DNA from: Fimbriimonadaceae bacterium | GTDB lineage: Bacteria; Armatimonadota; Fimbriimonadia; Fimbriimonadales; Fimbriimonadaceae | Length of the DNA: 12,961 nucleotides | Assembly (NCBI GenBank): GCA_947447315.1 | Contig: CANFJD010000046.1 | Coordinates: 1-12,961, forward strand | Direction of reading: 5' to 3' | In this document: piece by piece, positions 6,533-12,961 of the stretch | Numbering within the stretch: position 1 is the first letter of the stretch | Layout of the letters: the number at the start of each line of letters is the position of its first letter | Made by a program: the position numbers and the translations under genes | Notes under the pieces: generated by a model | What the model saw: only the letters and a program-made list of their open reading frames with translations | Database searches by the model: none | Told to the model about the DNA's origin: nothing

Positions 6533-8443
6533 TTGGCGTGCGTGTTGGTAGCTTCGGTGCTGGATGGCATTACGATTCCGTTGATTGAACGGAGTGTGAA
6601 CTCCATCCAGCAGGCAGCCCCGCGACGGATCACGGAAGCAGAGAGTCGCCGTCAGCAGGAAAAGGAACGGAGTGACCGCGCGGAACAGCTGAAAACGACG
6701 CTGGGACGCGATAAAAAGACGGTAGAGACGGCCTTGGCGGCAGCGGACGCGGCGCGGGACAGCATTAGCCCGGCGGCGGTGATGGCAGAAAACCTGCAGC
6801 TACCGGTAGAGCAGGTGCAGGCGGCGTTAGACAAAACGCAAAACCGCCCGAGCGGGAATTCGGAAGCGGTTACCCAGCTTGGCATTTATAGCCTGCTGGT
6901 GGTGGGCGTGTTCTTCGCCAAATATTGGTTTACCCGGGGCCAGGCGCTCTACTTGAGTCGGGCCGCCATCCAACTGGCGGGAGAGATGCGGGTGCGGCTT
7001 TACGAGAAGTTGCAAAGGCTACCCGTCAGCTACTTTGGTGAGCGTCGGGTGGGCGGCATCCAGAGCGTTCTGACGAACGACGTGAATGTTTACCAATCGG
7101 CAGTGGGAGCCGTTCGGGACAGCATCGATGCGCCGTTGCGGGCGCTGATTGCCTTTGCGATTGTGGTGATTTATCAGTGGCAATTGGCGCTGATCACGAT
7201 GCTGTTTTTGCCGGCGATGGCGCTGGTGATTCAGCGCAATTCGCGGCGGATGAAGGCGGCGCAAGCCGAGGTTCAAAACGATCTGGCGGAGTTGAACGCG
7301 ACGACGACAGAATCGATTCAAGGGGCTCGCGTGGTGAAAGCGTTTGCGGCGGAGACCACCATGGCCGGTCGGTATCGCGACCTGGTGGGGATTAGCTTGG
7401 GGAGCCAGATTCGGGCGGCCAAACGAACCGCGGAGTTGCGGCCGATGGTGGAATTACTGGGGGCGATGGCCCTGGCTTCGGTGCTGTACCTCTGCGGCTG
7501 GTTGAGCTACCACGGTCAGTTGCAGTTGGGTCAGATTGCGGCATTGATTTACGCGCTGGATCGGATTAATCAGGGTTTTCGCAGCTTTGGCAACGTCAGC
7601 AATACGTACAGTCAGGTTCAGGCGGCATCTGACCGCATTTACGGCGAAATATTGACCGCGCCAGAATCGGATTTGGCGAATGCGGGAGGGCGGACGATCC
7701 CGAGCCCGACCGGACGAATTACGTTCCACAATGTTTCGTTCGCCTATCCCGACGGAACGGAAGCGCTGCGGAACGTAAGTTTCACGCTGGACCCACAGAC
7801 TTCGTTGGCATTGGTGGGTACGAGCGGGGCGGGCAAGAGCACGATTGCCGACCTCATTTTGCGGTTTTATGATCCGACTGCGGGTTCGGTGACGTTCGAC
7901 GGGGTGGATTTGCGGGAGTTGGATTTGGAGTGGTACCGGCAGCAAATTGGGGTGGTCCCGCAGCACACATTCCTATTTGCGGGGACGATTGCAGAAAATC
8001 TGCGGCTCGGGTCTCCGGATGCCACGGATGCCGATTTGTGGACGGCGCTGGAGATGGCGCATGCGGATGAATTTGTTCGGGCGGCGGGAGGATTGGCGTT
8101 TGAGCTTGGAGAGGCAGGGAATCGTCTCAGCGGCGGGCAAAGGCAGCGTATTGCAATTGCTCGGGCACTTTTGCGGAAGCCGAAGCTCCTGCTCCTAGAT
8201 GAGGCGACGAGTGCGCTGGATGCGGAAAGCGAAAAGGCGGTGACCGATACGCTGAGTGATGTGATGCACCAGACGACGACGCTATTCATTGCTCACCGAT
8301 TGACGACGGCGGCGCGGGCAGACCGCATTTTGGTGATGGCGGCGGGACAGGTCAGCGAGACTGGTTCGCACGCGGAGCTGATGACGCAGAACTCGGTCTA
8401 CGCGGGGCTGTTTCGGGCGTTTAGCGGCGGGATGTTGGTGTGA
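6533..8443 (+). CDS. ABC exporter, fused membrane and ATPase domains, with TM1-TM2 insertion
   Basis: This is an MsbA/LmrA-type half-exporter, expected to act as a homodimer in the inner membrane; substrate unknown. Numbering is from TTG 6533, the first conventional start, but the frame is open to 6431. The upstream codons encode a good elbow-helix plus the first half of TM1 (LRALNPFRRL then RAISIG), so translation probably starts earlier. Membrane segments follow at about 114-134, 203-235 (two helices), 303-325 and 333-345. Residues about 23-112 form a charged, helix-prone insertion between TM1 and TM2 that ordinary exporters lack. The ATPase domain has Walker A GTSGAGKS (429-436), signature LSGGQRQR (532-539), Walker B LLLLDE (552-557) and H588, so it looks fully active. 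The stop overlaps the next gene's GTG by four bases. Confidence 0.92.
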   Translation: MACVLVASVLDGITIPLIERSVNSIQQAAPRRITEAESRRQQEKERSDRAEQLKTTLGRDKKTVETALAAADAARDSISPAAVMAENLQLPVEQVQAALDKTQNRPSGNSEAVTQLGIYSLLVVGVFFAKYWFTRGQALYLSRAAIQLAGEMRVRLYEKLQRLPVSYFGERRVGGIQSVLTNDVNVYQSAVGAVRDSIDAPLRALIAFAIVVIYQWQLALITMLFLPAMALVIQRNSRRMKAAQAEVQNDLAELNATTTESIQGARVVKAFAAETTMAGRYRDLVGISLGSQIRAAKRTAELRPMVELLGAMALASVLYLCGWLSYHGQLQLGQIAALIYALDRINQGFRSFGNVSNTYSQVQAASDRIYGEILTAPESDLANAGGRTIPSPTGRITFHNVSFAYPDGTEALRNVSFTLDPQTSLALVGTSGAGKSTIADLILRFYDPTAGSVTFDGVDLRELDLEWYRQQIGVVPQHTFLFAGTIAENLRLGSPDATDADLWTALEMAHADEFVRAAGGLAFELGEAGNRLSGGQRQRIAIARALLRKPKLLLLDEATSALDAESEKAVTDTLSDVMHQTTTLFIAHRLTTAARADRILVMAAGQVSETGSHAELMTQNSVYAGLFRAFSGGMLV

Positions 8444-9192
8444 TTTCCGTATCGGACCTCACGGCCGGATACGGCAAGGCACCGGTTCTGCGGTCGGTGT
8501 CGCTGACGGTTGAATCAGGGGAGCGTATATCGCTAGTGGGTCCGAACGGGAGCGGCAAATCCACGTTTTTAGCGGCGCTGACGGGACTGATTTCTTATCG
8601 AGGAACGATTGCCGTGGATGGCGTGGATTTGGGCCACCATACGGAGCGGGATCGGGCGCGACTGATGGCGACTCTGCCGCAGAAGGAGCATTTTGCGTTT
8701 CCTTTTCGCGTGCGAGAGATTGTGGCGATGGCGCGGTTTGCGATCTCGGGCCGTCACGAGACGCGTGTCGATCAGGCGGCGATTGAGACGGCGATGGCGG
8801 TGACGCAGACCTTGGAATTTGCCGACCGTCCGATTACGGCATTAAGCGGAGGAGAGACCCAGCGGGTTCTGATGGCGCGGGCGTTGGCACAGGAGACGCC
8901 GATATTGCTGCTGGACGAACCGAATTCGGGGTTAGATCCGCGGTATCAAGCGGAACTGGTCTCGATTCTAAACCGAGAAGAGTTTCGGGCGAAGACACTG
9001 ATCTGTGCCATCCACGATTTGAATCTGGCGGCGGCTTTGGCACCACGAATGGTGGTCTTGAAGGATGGGGAAATGATCGCGGACGGAAAATCGGCAGAGA
9101 TTTTGGGTGGTGATACGATTGAACGGGCTTACGAGACCCAGTTTCGTCGGCAGGAGAGCGACGGGATCCTGACAGTTTTGCCGCGTTTCTGA
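8440..9192 (+). CDS. FecE/BtuD-type ABC importer ATPase
   Basis: This is a 250-residue cytoplasmic ATPase resembling those powering iron-siderophore, heme or cobalamin import (FecE, FhuC, BtuD, HmuV). Walker A GPNGSGKS is at 34-41, signature LSGGETQR at 135-142, Walker B ILLLDEP at 155-161 and H-loop H192 (IHDLN). The TLPQ Q-loop and the LAAALAPRMVVLKDGEMIADG ending are typical of this branch. The GTG start overlaps the exporter stop (GTGA), so translation of the two is coupled. There is no permease or binding protein beside it, and the next gene downstream is on the opposite strand. Either its permease partner is elsewhere or it works with a system not yet described. Assignment to the ATPase branch is firm; substrate is unknown. 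Confidence 0.9.
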   Translation: MISVSDLTAGYGKAPVLRSVSLTVESGERISLVGPNGSGKSTFLAALTGLISYRGTIAVDGVDLGHHTERDRARLMATLPQKEHFAFPFRVREIVAMARFAISGRHETRVDQAAIETAMAVTQTLEFADRPITALSGGETQRVLMARALAQETPILLLDEPNSGLDPRYQAELVSILNREEFRAKTLICAIHDLNLAAALAPRMVVLKDGEMIADGKSAEILGGDTIERAYETQFRRQESDGILTVLPRF

Positions 9193-9196
9193 GGAT

Positions 9197-9237
9197 GGTT
9201 TAACCTTTCTGGGCAAGATGCCCAGAAAGGTTAAACC
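9197..9237. terminator. Perfect 19-bp stem hairpin, bidirectional terminator candidate
   Basis: The left arm 9197-9215 and right arm 9219-9237 are exact reverse complements with a three-base AGA loop. The stem begins GGTTTAACC and closes on TGGGCA/TGCCCA. It starts 5 bases after the FecE-like stop and ends 10 bases before the stop of the convergent small membrane gene. ATTTTG follows the stem on the plus strand, a short T-run; the minus strand has none. Best read as a shared transcription terminator. Confidence 0.8.
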
Positions 9238-9247
9238 GGGATTTTGC

Positions 9248-9595
9248 CTAGTGATACCACTGCGTGGATGTAGAGGATTCGTTAGGCTTTGGCTTGTAAT
9301 CGCCATTTTTAGCCAGGGCCATTAGAGGGCGTCCGTTCAGGCTCTTTCGGAAAGAAGCGATGGCCGGAGCTTTGCTTTGGCTTGTCTTTTCCTTCATGCT
9401 GGCGGCGGTAGCGGCAGCCTGGCTGGCAACGGTCTTCCCGTAATCCTTGGAGGTCTCGCGGGCATCTCCGACGGGATCTTTCGAGCCGCCCAAGTTTCTG
9501 AATAGACCGCTCTGGGCCGCGTTGTAGGCAAGCGCCCCGGTAATGAGGACCCCAAGGGTCACCAGCAGGCCGACGGGTGTCTTCTTCTTACGCAT
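9248..9595 (-). CDS. Small hypothetical single-pass membrane protein
   Basis: This is a 115-residue protein of no family I recognise. A basic start (MRKKK) is followed by a hydrophobic helix at about 8-26 (GLLVTLGVLITGALAYNAA), which is either an uncleaved anchor or a signal peptide. The remainder is hydrophilic and rich in Ala, Ser and Lys, with a helical Ala-rich stretch at about 50-70 (SKDYGKTVASQAAATAAS) and a low-complexity Ser/Thr tail. The layout recalls YtxH-like stress proteins, but the similarity is only of type. The ATG at 9595 has a strong ribosome site, GGAGAAG, 4 bases upstream, making this a credible gene. It is monocistronic, convergent with the FecE-like gene and divergent from the glycosyltransferase. 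Confidence 0.7.
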   Translation of the reverse strand: MRKKKTPVGLLVTLGVLITGALAYNAAQSGLFRNLGGSKDPVGDARETSKDYGKTVASQAAATAASMKEKTSQSKAPAIASFRKSLNGRPLMALAKNGDYKPKPNESSTSTQWYH

Positions 9596-9626
9596 AAATC
9601 TTCTCCGAATCGATCAAGATTGTGAA

Positions 9627-9641
9627 CGATTCTAAGAATCG
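9627..9641. promoter_or_regulatory. Perfect 15-bp palindrome, candidate operator in divergent gap
   Basis: CGATTCT (9627-9633) and AGAATCG (9635-9641) are exact inverted copies around one A. The site lies 32 bases upstream of the small membrane gene and about 70 upstream of the glycosyltransferase. A second perfect palindrome, GGAAT-A-ATTCC, is at 9658-9668. They could be operators for one or both genes; no regulator is identified and no clear -35/-10 pair was found. Confidence 0.35.
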
Positions 9642-9712
9642 GAACAAACACGGGAACGGAATAATTCCCAGACGGCTTGGAAATGGGAATGACGAGAGGG
9701 GCGGGACCAGCC

Positions 9713-10786
9713 ATGATAGCGATTGATGCCCGCCTGGTAGGCGGAACCTCAACCGGCGACAGCACATATTGGACCGGTTTGGTGAGCGCGTTGAAGCGAC
9801 AGCCGGGAGACTATCGTTACCAATTGATCTCGGACGGGCCGCCGCCGCCGGGTTGGCAGGATTCAGAGGTGATGGGTTGGGCGACGGTGCCAGCGCGAAA
9901 CCGCCGGTTGTGGAGCCTGGTGACTTTTCCGTTAGCGACGCGAAAATGCGGGGCCCGGGCTATTCATACGCAGTATTCGATGAGTCCCCTGGTGGGAAGA
10001 TCCGGGATCACGACGGTGCATGATGTGTCGTTCTTCGTCGGTCCGGAGTGGTTTTCGGCGCGAGACCGGATGATCTTGTCGCGAACCGTGCCGGCGGCGG
10101 TGCGTCGGGCGGCGGCGGTGATCACGGTTTCGGAAACCAGCCGGAGGGAAATAGAGCAGTTCATTCCCGCCGCACGAGGTAAGACTACGGCAACGCGGTT
10201 GGCTTGCCCCGATTGGATTCAGCCGGTGGATCGCACACTCGCTCGATCGCGGATGGAAGCGAAGTACGGATTATCACGGCCGTATGCCCTGTCCGTGAGT
10301 ACGCGGTGGCCGCGAAAAAACATGGAGCTGGTGACGATGGCGATGGCGCACCTGACGCCGGGAACTGATTTGGAATTGGTTCTGACCGGGAAGGCGGGGT
10401 GGGGAAATCAGTCCTTGCCGCAGGGATGCCGGGCAGTGGGTTACGTCGATCAAGCGGACTTGAACGATCTTTATGCGGCGGCGAAGGTTTATTTATGTCC
10501 CAGTCGGCACGAGGGATTTGGACTCCCGATTCTAGAGGCGTTTCGAATGGGATGCCCGGTGATTGCTTCGAATGCGGGGGCGATTCCCGAGGTCGCCGGG
10601 GAAGCCGCGGAGTTGCTGGCACCAACCGACGCTTCGGAATGGGGAAGGGCTATTTCCAACTTAGTGGGAGTGCCGAGTAAGCTGGAACAGTTGCAATCGC
10701 GGGGATTTGCGCGCGAGCGCGAGTTCTCTTGGGGGGCGACGACAGACCAAACCCGGGCGGTTTACGCACGCGTGGTGGGAGCCTGA
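9713..10786 (+). CDS. GT4-type (GT-B fold) glycosyltransferase
   Basis: This is a cytoplasmic or membrane-associated glycosyltransferase of the GT4 family (Pfam Glycos_transf_1 type), transferring a sugar from a nucleotide donor to a glycan or lipid acceptor. From ATG 9713 it is 357 residues. The frame stays open to TTG 9677 with further ATGs at 9683 and 9689, but MIAIDARLVGG at 9713 is where the family's first beta-strand begins, and GGGA lies 6 bases upstream. The N-terminal acceptor domain has HDVSFF and VSETSRREI; the C-terminal donor domain has STRWPRKN (basic donor-phosphate contacts) and EGFGLPILE, the E-x7-E motif with E267 and E275. It is the first gene of an operon whose later genes are central metabolism, so context does not reveal the acceptor. 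No membrane segment was seen. Confidence 0.9.
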   Translation: MIAIDARLVGGTSTGDSTYWTGLVSALKRQPGDYRYQLISDGPPPPGWQDSEVMGWATVPARNRRLWSLVTFPLATRKCGARAIHTQYSMSPLVGRSGITTVHDVSFFVGPEWFSARDRMILSRTVPAAVRRAAAVITVSETSRREIEQFIPAARGKTTATRLACPDWIQPVDRTLARSRMEAKYGLSRPYALSVSTRWPRKNMELVTMAMAHLTPGTDLELVLTGKAGWGNQSLPQGCRAVGYVDQADLNDLYAAAKVYLCPSRHEGFGLPILEAFRMGCPVIASNAGAIPEVAGEAAELLAPTDASEWGRAISNLVGVPSKLEQLQSRGFAREREFSWGATTDQTRAVYARVVGA

Positions 10787-10800
10787 CCGGACCGAAAAAA

Positions 10801-11007
10801 ATGAACGATCAAACCGTACTGCTAGATCCAGAGCTGGTGGCGATGTTGGGGAATCCGTTGGAAGCGGATCGGCCGCCGCTTGTCCAGAAGGGCAATTATT
10901 TGGTTTGCAGCAAGACGGGAACGGGATTTCCGATTGTGGATGGTATCCCGCATTTGTTGCCGGAAGATGCAATTTCGGCGGAAGATTTGCAGGAACGTTT
11001 AGGATGA
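10801..11007 (+). CDS. Trm112/YcaR-like small protein with lost zinc cysteines
   Basis: This is a 68-residue protein from ATG 10801. The frame opens upstream inside the glycosyltransferase, but that part is a shadow. The order LLDPELVAMLGNPLE (7-21), LVCSKTGTGFPIVDGIPHLL (34-53) and PED matches the Trm112/YcaR family (Pfam PF03966): family members read LLDPELLE..CPxC, then a GxxYPIRDGIPxLLP ending. The paired zinc-binding cysteines are missing; only C36 remains, so it probably folds without zinc. Trm112 proteins act as small partners of methyltransferases or are of unknown role in bacteria. It lies 14 bases after the glycosyltransferase and 10 bases before aroQ, in the same operon. The ribosome site is weak. 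Confidence 0.75.
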   Translation: MNDQTVLLDPELVAMLGNPLEADRPPLVQKGNYLVCSKTGTGFPIVDGIPHLLPEDAISAEDLQERLG

Positions 11008-11017
11008 AACAACGAGC

Positions 11018-11473
11018 ATGAGCACCCCAACGATGAAAATCTTGGTCCTTCACGGGCCCAATCTCAACCTTACGGGCTTTCGGGAGCCGGATATCTACGG
11101 GAAGAAACCACTGGAGGAGATCGATAACGATATCCGCAAGGCGGCGGTGGCTCTGAACGTGGAGGTGCGGACTCTGCAGTCGAATTCGGAGGGGATTTTG
11201 ATAGACACGATCCAGGAGCATCGTCGATGGGCGGAGGCAATCGTGATTAATCCGGGAGGGTTGACGCACTACTCGATTTCCCTTCGCGATGCCCTGAATA
11301 GCGTTCGACTACCAGTGGTGGAGGTGCATCTGAGCAATATCCACGCCCGGGAGGAGTTTCGTCGGCATAGTGTGATCGCGCCGGTGACGGTGGGTCAGAT
11401 TGCTGGTTTTGGCGGTTTCGGCTACGAGATGGCGATGCGTGCGGTGTTGAATTTCCGCAGTGAGGTGGTCTGA
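11018..11473 (+). CDS. aroQ: Type II 3-dehydroquinate dehydratase
   Basis: This enzyme removes water from 3-dehydroquinate to give 3-dehydroshikimate, step three of the shikimate pathway to aromatic amino acids, in the cytoplasm as a dodecamer in the family. The 151-residue length is normal. HGPNLNLTGFREPDIYG (12-28) contains active-site R22 and Y27, the tyrosine base. VINPGGLTHYS carries N78; VEVHLSNIHAREEFRRHS carries E102, H104 and the substrate-binding arginines. GQIAGFGGFGYEMA near the end is also typical. ATG 11018 is used, with AGGA 13 bases upstream; ATG 11033, which begins MKILVLHGPN, is an equally likely start. The stop overlaps the next gene's ATG by one base (TGATG). Confidence 0.96.
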   Translation: MSTPTMKILVLHGPNLNLTGFREPDIYGKKPLEEIDNDIRKAAVALNVEVRTLQSNSEGILIDTIQEHRRWAEAIVINPGGLTHYSISLRDALNSVRLPVVEVHLSNIHAREEFRRHSVIAPVTVGQIAGFGGFGYEMAMRAVLNFRSEVV

Positions 11474-12555
11474 TGAGTGAATACAAAGCGGCGTTGGAAC
11501 GTTTCCGCGATCGGATTCCGGCCGATGTTGACGCACTGTTGGTTACGGAAATTACGAATGTTGGATGGTTGACTGGCTTTACGGGCACCTCGGGCAAGGT
11601 GATTTTGGGTCGGGACGAAGCGGTGTTCCTGACGGATAGTCGGTACACGCTGCAAGCTGACGAGCAGGTTTCCAACATGGATGTGGCGACATATGCCACT
11701 CCGGTTCGCGACGAAGAGTTCTTAGCGACCCATTTGGCGCGGTTGGGAGTGAAACGGCTGGGATTCGATTCAACGATGGTGACCGTGGCGCAGCTCGACA
11801 ACTGGCGAGAGAAGGTTGCGGACGTGGAATGGGTTCCAGCGAAAGAGGCGTACGCCAACTTGCGATCCGTAAAGTTTGAGTACGAAATCGAACGTGTTCG
11901 ACGGGCTTGCGAACTGGCGGACGCGACTTTTAGCCATGTTCAGCGGATGCTTCAGCCGGGAGTAACCGAGGAGGCGATTGCGCTGGATATCGAATTCTTT
12001 ATGCGACGACACGGAGCGAAGGTGGCGTTCGAGTCGATCGTAGTCAGCGGTGAGCGGAGTGCCCGTCCACATGGTGTGCCAAGTTCGAAACCTCTCGAAG
12101 TCGGTGATTTCGTAACAATGGATTTTGGTGCCTGGTTGGACGGATACAACAGCGATATCACGCGGACCGTGGTGATTGGGGAAGCGACCGACCGCCACCG
12201 CGAAATCTATAACCAGGTTCTGCGGGCAAACGTGGAGTGCATTGAGTTCATCAAACCGGGGATGACGGGGCACGACGTGGACACTCGGGCGCGGGAAATT
12301 TTGAATGAGCTGGACCTTGGGCAATACTTCGGCCACGGACTGGGCCACGGTTTGGGGCGACTTGTACACGACTCGGGCCGATTGGGCCAAAACTGCCTGG
12401 ATGTGATTGAAGTGGGGCAGATTTGGACCATTGAACCCGGCGTTTATATTCCCGGGTTTGGTGGCGTTCGCGTGGAAGACGATATCGTGATTCGTGAGAA
12501 TGGCGTCGAGGTGCTGACGAGCTCGCCGAAAGACTTCTTGGTTCTGGGCGGTTAA
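11473..12555 (+). CDS. M24-family Xaa-Pro peptidase (YqhT/PepQ-like)
   Basis: This is a 360-residue cytoplasmic metallopeptidase expected to cleave Xaa-Pro bonds. The N-terminal creatinase-like domain (about 1-130) has ITNVGWLTGFTGTSG and FLTDSRYTLQA. The C-terminal pita-bread domain carries all five metal ligands: D217 (MDFG), D228 (NSDITRT), H292 (in GHGLGHGLG), E321 (TIEPGVY) and E335 (VEDD). It should therefore be an active dinuclear-metal enzyme. The aroQ-then-M24-peptidase order is the one found in Firmicutes, where efp usually follows; here an ABC ATPase-like gene follows after two bases. Dipeptidase versus aminopeptidase activity cannot be settled from sequence. Confidence 0.93.
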   Translation: MSEYKAALERFRDRIPADVDALLVTEITNVGWLTGFTGTSGKVILGRDEAVFLTDSRYTLQADEQVSNMDVATYATPVRDEEFLATHLARLGVKRLGFDSTMVTVAQLDNWREKVADVEWVPAKEAYANLRSVKFEYEIERVRRACELADATFSHVQRMLQPGVTEEAIALDIEFFMRRHGAKVAFESIVVSGERSARPHGVPSSKPLEVGDFVTMDFGAWLDGYNSDITRTVVIGEATDRHREIYNQVLRANVECIEFIKPGMTGHDVDTRAREILNELDLGQYFGHGLGHGLGRLVHDSGRLGQNCLDVIEVGQIWTIEPGVYIPGFGGVRVEDDIVIRENGVEVLTSSPKDFLVLGG

Positions 12556-12557
12556 GC

Positions 12558-12961
12558 GTGCTGGTGCTGCGGGATTTTGCTCTGCGTCCTGAAGATGGAC
12601 GCATGACTATGGTGCTGAATCCCGGCCAGTTCCTTTGCATACTGGGACCGGCGGCGGCAGGAAAGTCGCGTTTGGCCGCGATCATTGCGGGCCAGGCTGG
12701 TGGAGCGGTGGTTGGGCAGGTCTCGGGCCCCGAACGGGTGAGTTACGCGGAACCGGGAGGGCTTCCGGGACGGACTCGAATATCGGCTGGGCGTGGTGGG
12801 TCGCTGAGCGTGGAAGCGACCGAACTTTTGGGCCGCCTCGGCTTGTGGGAAGTGCGGACTCGCCCCGTTTCGGAGCTAACCGCCGGGCAGACGTCAGCGG
12901 CAGAAATTTACTTTGCGTTGATTGCCGGGGCGCCTATCGTGATTCTGGACGGGCAATTGGA
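12558..12961 (+). CDS. Degenerate, compact ABC ATPase-like protein (3' end outside window)
   Basis: An open frame runs from GTG 12558, two bases after the peptidase stop, through the window end (134 codons). The start reads LVLRDFALRPEDG, then MVLNPGQFLCILGPAAAGKS, the first two strands and Walker A (30-37, with K36) of an ABC ATPase. The signature is altered to LTAGQ (107-111). Walker B IVILDG has D131 but G132 in place of the catalytic glutamate. No Q-loop glutamine is evident (SYAEPGG at the equivalent place). The spacing from signature to Walker B aspartate is 24 residues, exactly as in the active FecE-like ATPase in this window, while the Walker A to signature distance is about 25 residues shorter. 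It probably binds ATP but hydrolyses it poorly, perhaps as a partner to an active ATPase beyond the window. Confidence 0.7.
   Translation, partial: MLVLRDFALRPEDGRMTMVLNPGQFLCILGPAAAGKSRLAAIIAGQAGGAVVGQVSGPERVSYAEPGGLPGRTRISAGRGGSLSVEATELLGRLGLWEVRTRPVSELTAGQTSAAEIYFALIAGAPIVILDGQL

Noticed and set aside
1..12961. CRISPR array, tRNA, rRNA, insertion sequence or phage genes
   Set aside because: No regularly spaced direct repeats, cloverleaf-like segments, transposase or integrase motifs were seen on either strand by reading.

Overview
The window is a moderately GC-rich bacterial chromosomal segment in which most positions are coding. Genes are tightly packed, with stop/start overlaps of the ATGA, GTGA and TGATG type and frequent TTG/GTG starts. 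Gene content is mostly housekeeping: ftsE, ftsX, an M23 hydrolase, mntR, aroQ and an M24 peptidase, mixed with a Gfo/Idh/MocA oxidoreductase, a GH-like sugar enzyme and a YbaY+META secreted protein. This mix, together with the style of the GH-like gene and the small Trm112-like gene, suggests Armatimonadota (Fimbriimonadia-like). That placement is inference from recollection of protein style, not a search result. No rRNA, tRNA, CRISPR array, insertion sequence or phage gene was seen, and no gene-free stretch exceeds 300 bases.

Layout. Positions 2-1051 hold the 3' part of a carbohydrate-binding plus GH-like gene, followed by a dispersed repeat with a perfect hairpin (1056-1151). mntR (1153-1593, minus) is divergent from ftsE, with only 17 bases between the two starts. 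ftsE, ftsX and an EnvC-like M23 peptidase (1611-4344) form a translationally coupled divisome operon. The FtsEX ABC complex is expected to gate peptidoglycan hydrolysis by the M23 partner, which here keeps all its catalytic residues. The 206-base convergent gap at 4345-4550 is filled by three more copies of the dispersed repeat, one of them inverted.

On the minus strand lie a Gfo/Idh/MocA oxidoreductase (4551-5507) and a secreted YbaY-META two-domain protein (5572-6357). Divergent from these is a one-chain ABC exporter (first conventional start 6533, frame open to 6431). It has an unusual charged insertion of about 90 residues between TM1 and TM2. It overlaps a FecE/BtuD-type ATPase gene (8440-9192) that has no permease next to it. 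A perfect 19-bp hairpin (9197-9237) separates this pair from a convergent small membrane protein (9248-9595).

The last operon runs on the plus strand: a GT4-type glycosyltransferase (9713-10786), a cysteine-poor Trm112-like protein, aroQ, an M24 Xaa-Pro-type peptidase, and the 5' part of a degenerate ABC ATPase-like gene (12558 to the window end). That last gene lacks the Walker B glutamate and has an altered signature motif. The best candidates for something undescribed are this degenerate ATPase, the TM1-TM2 insertion in the exporter, and the pairing of that exporter with an orphan importer-type ATPase.
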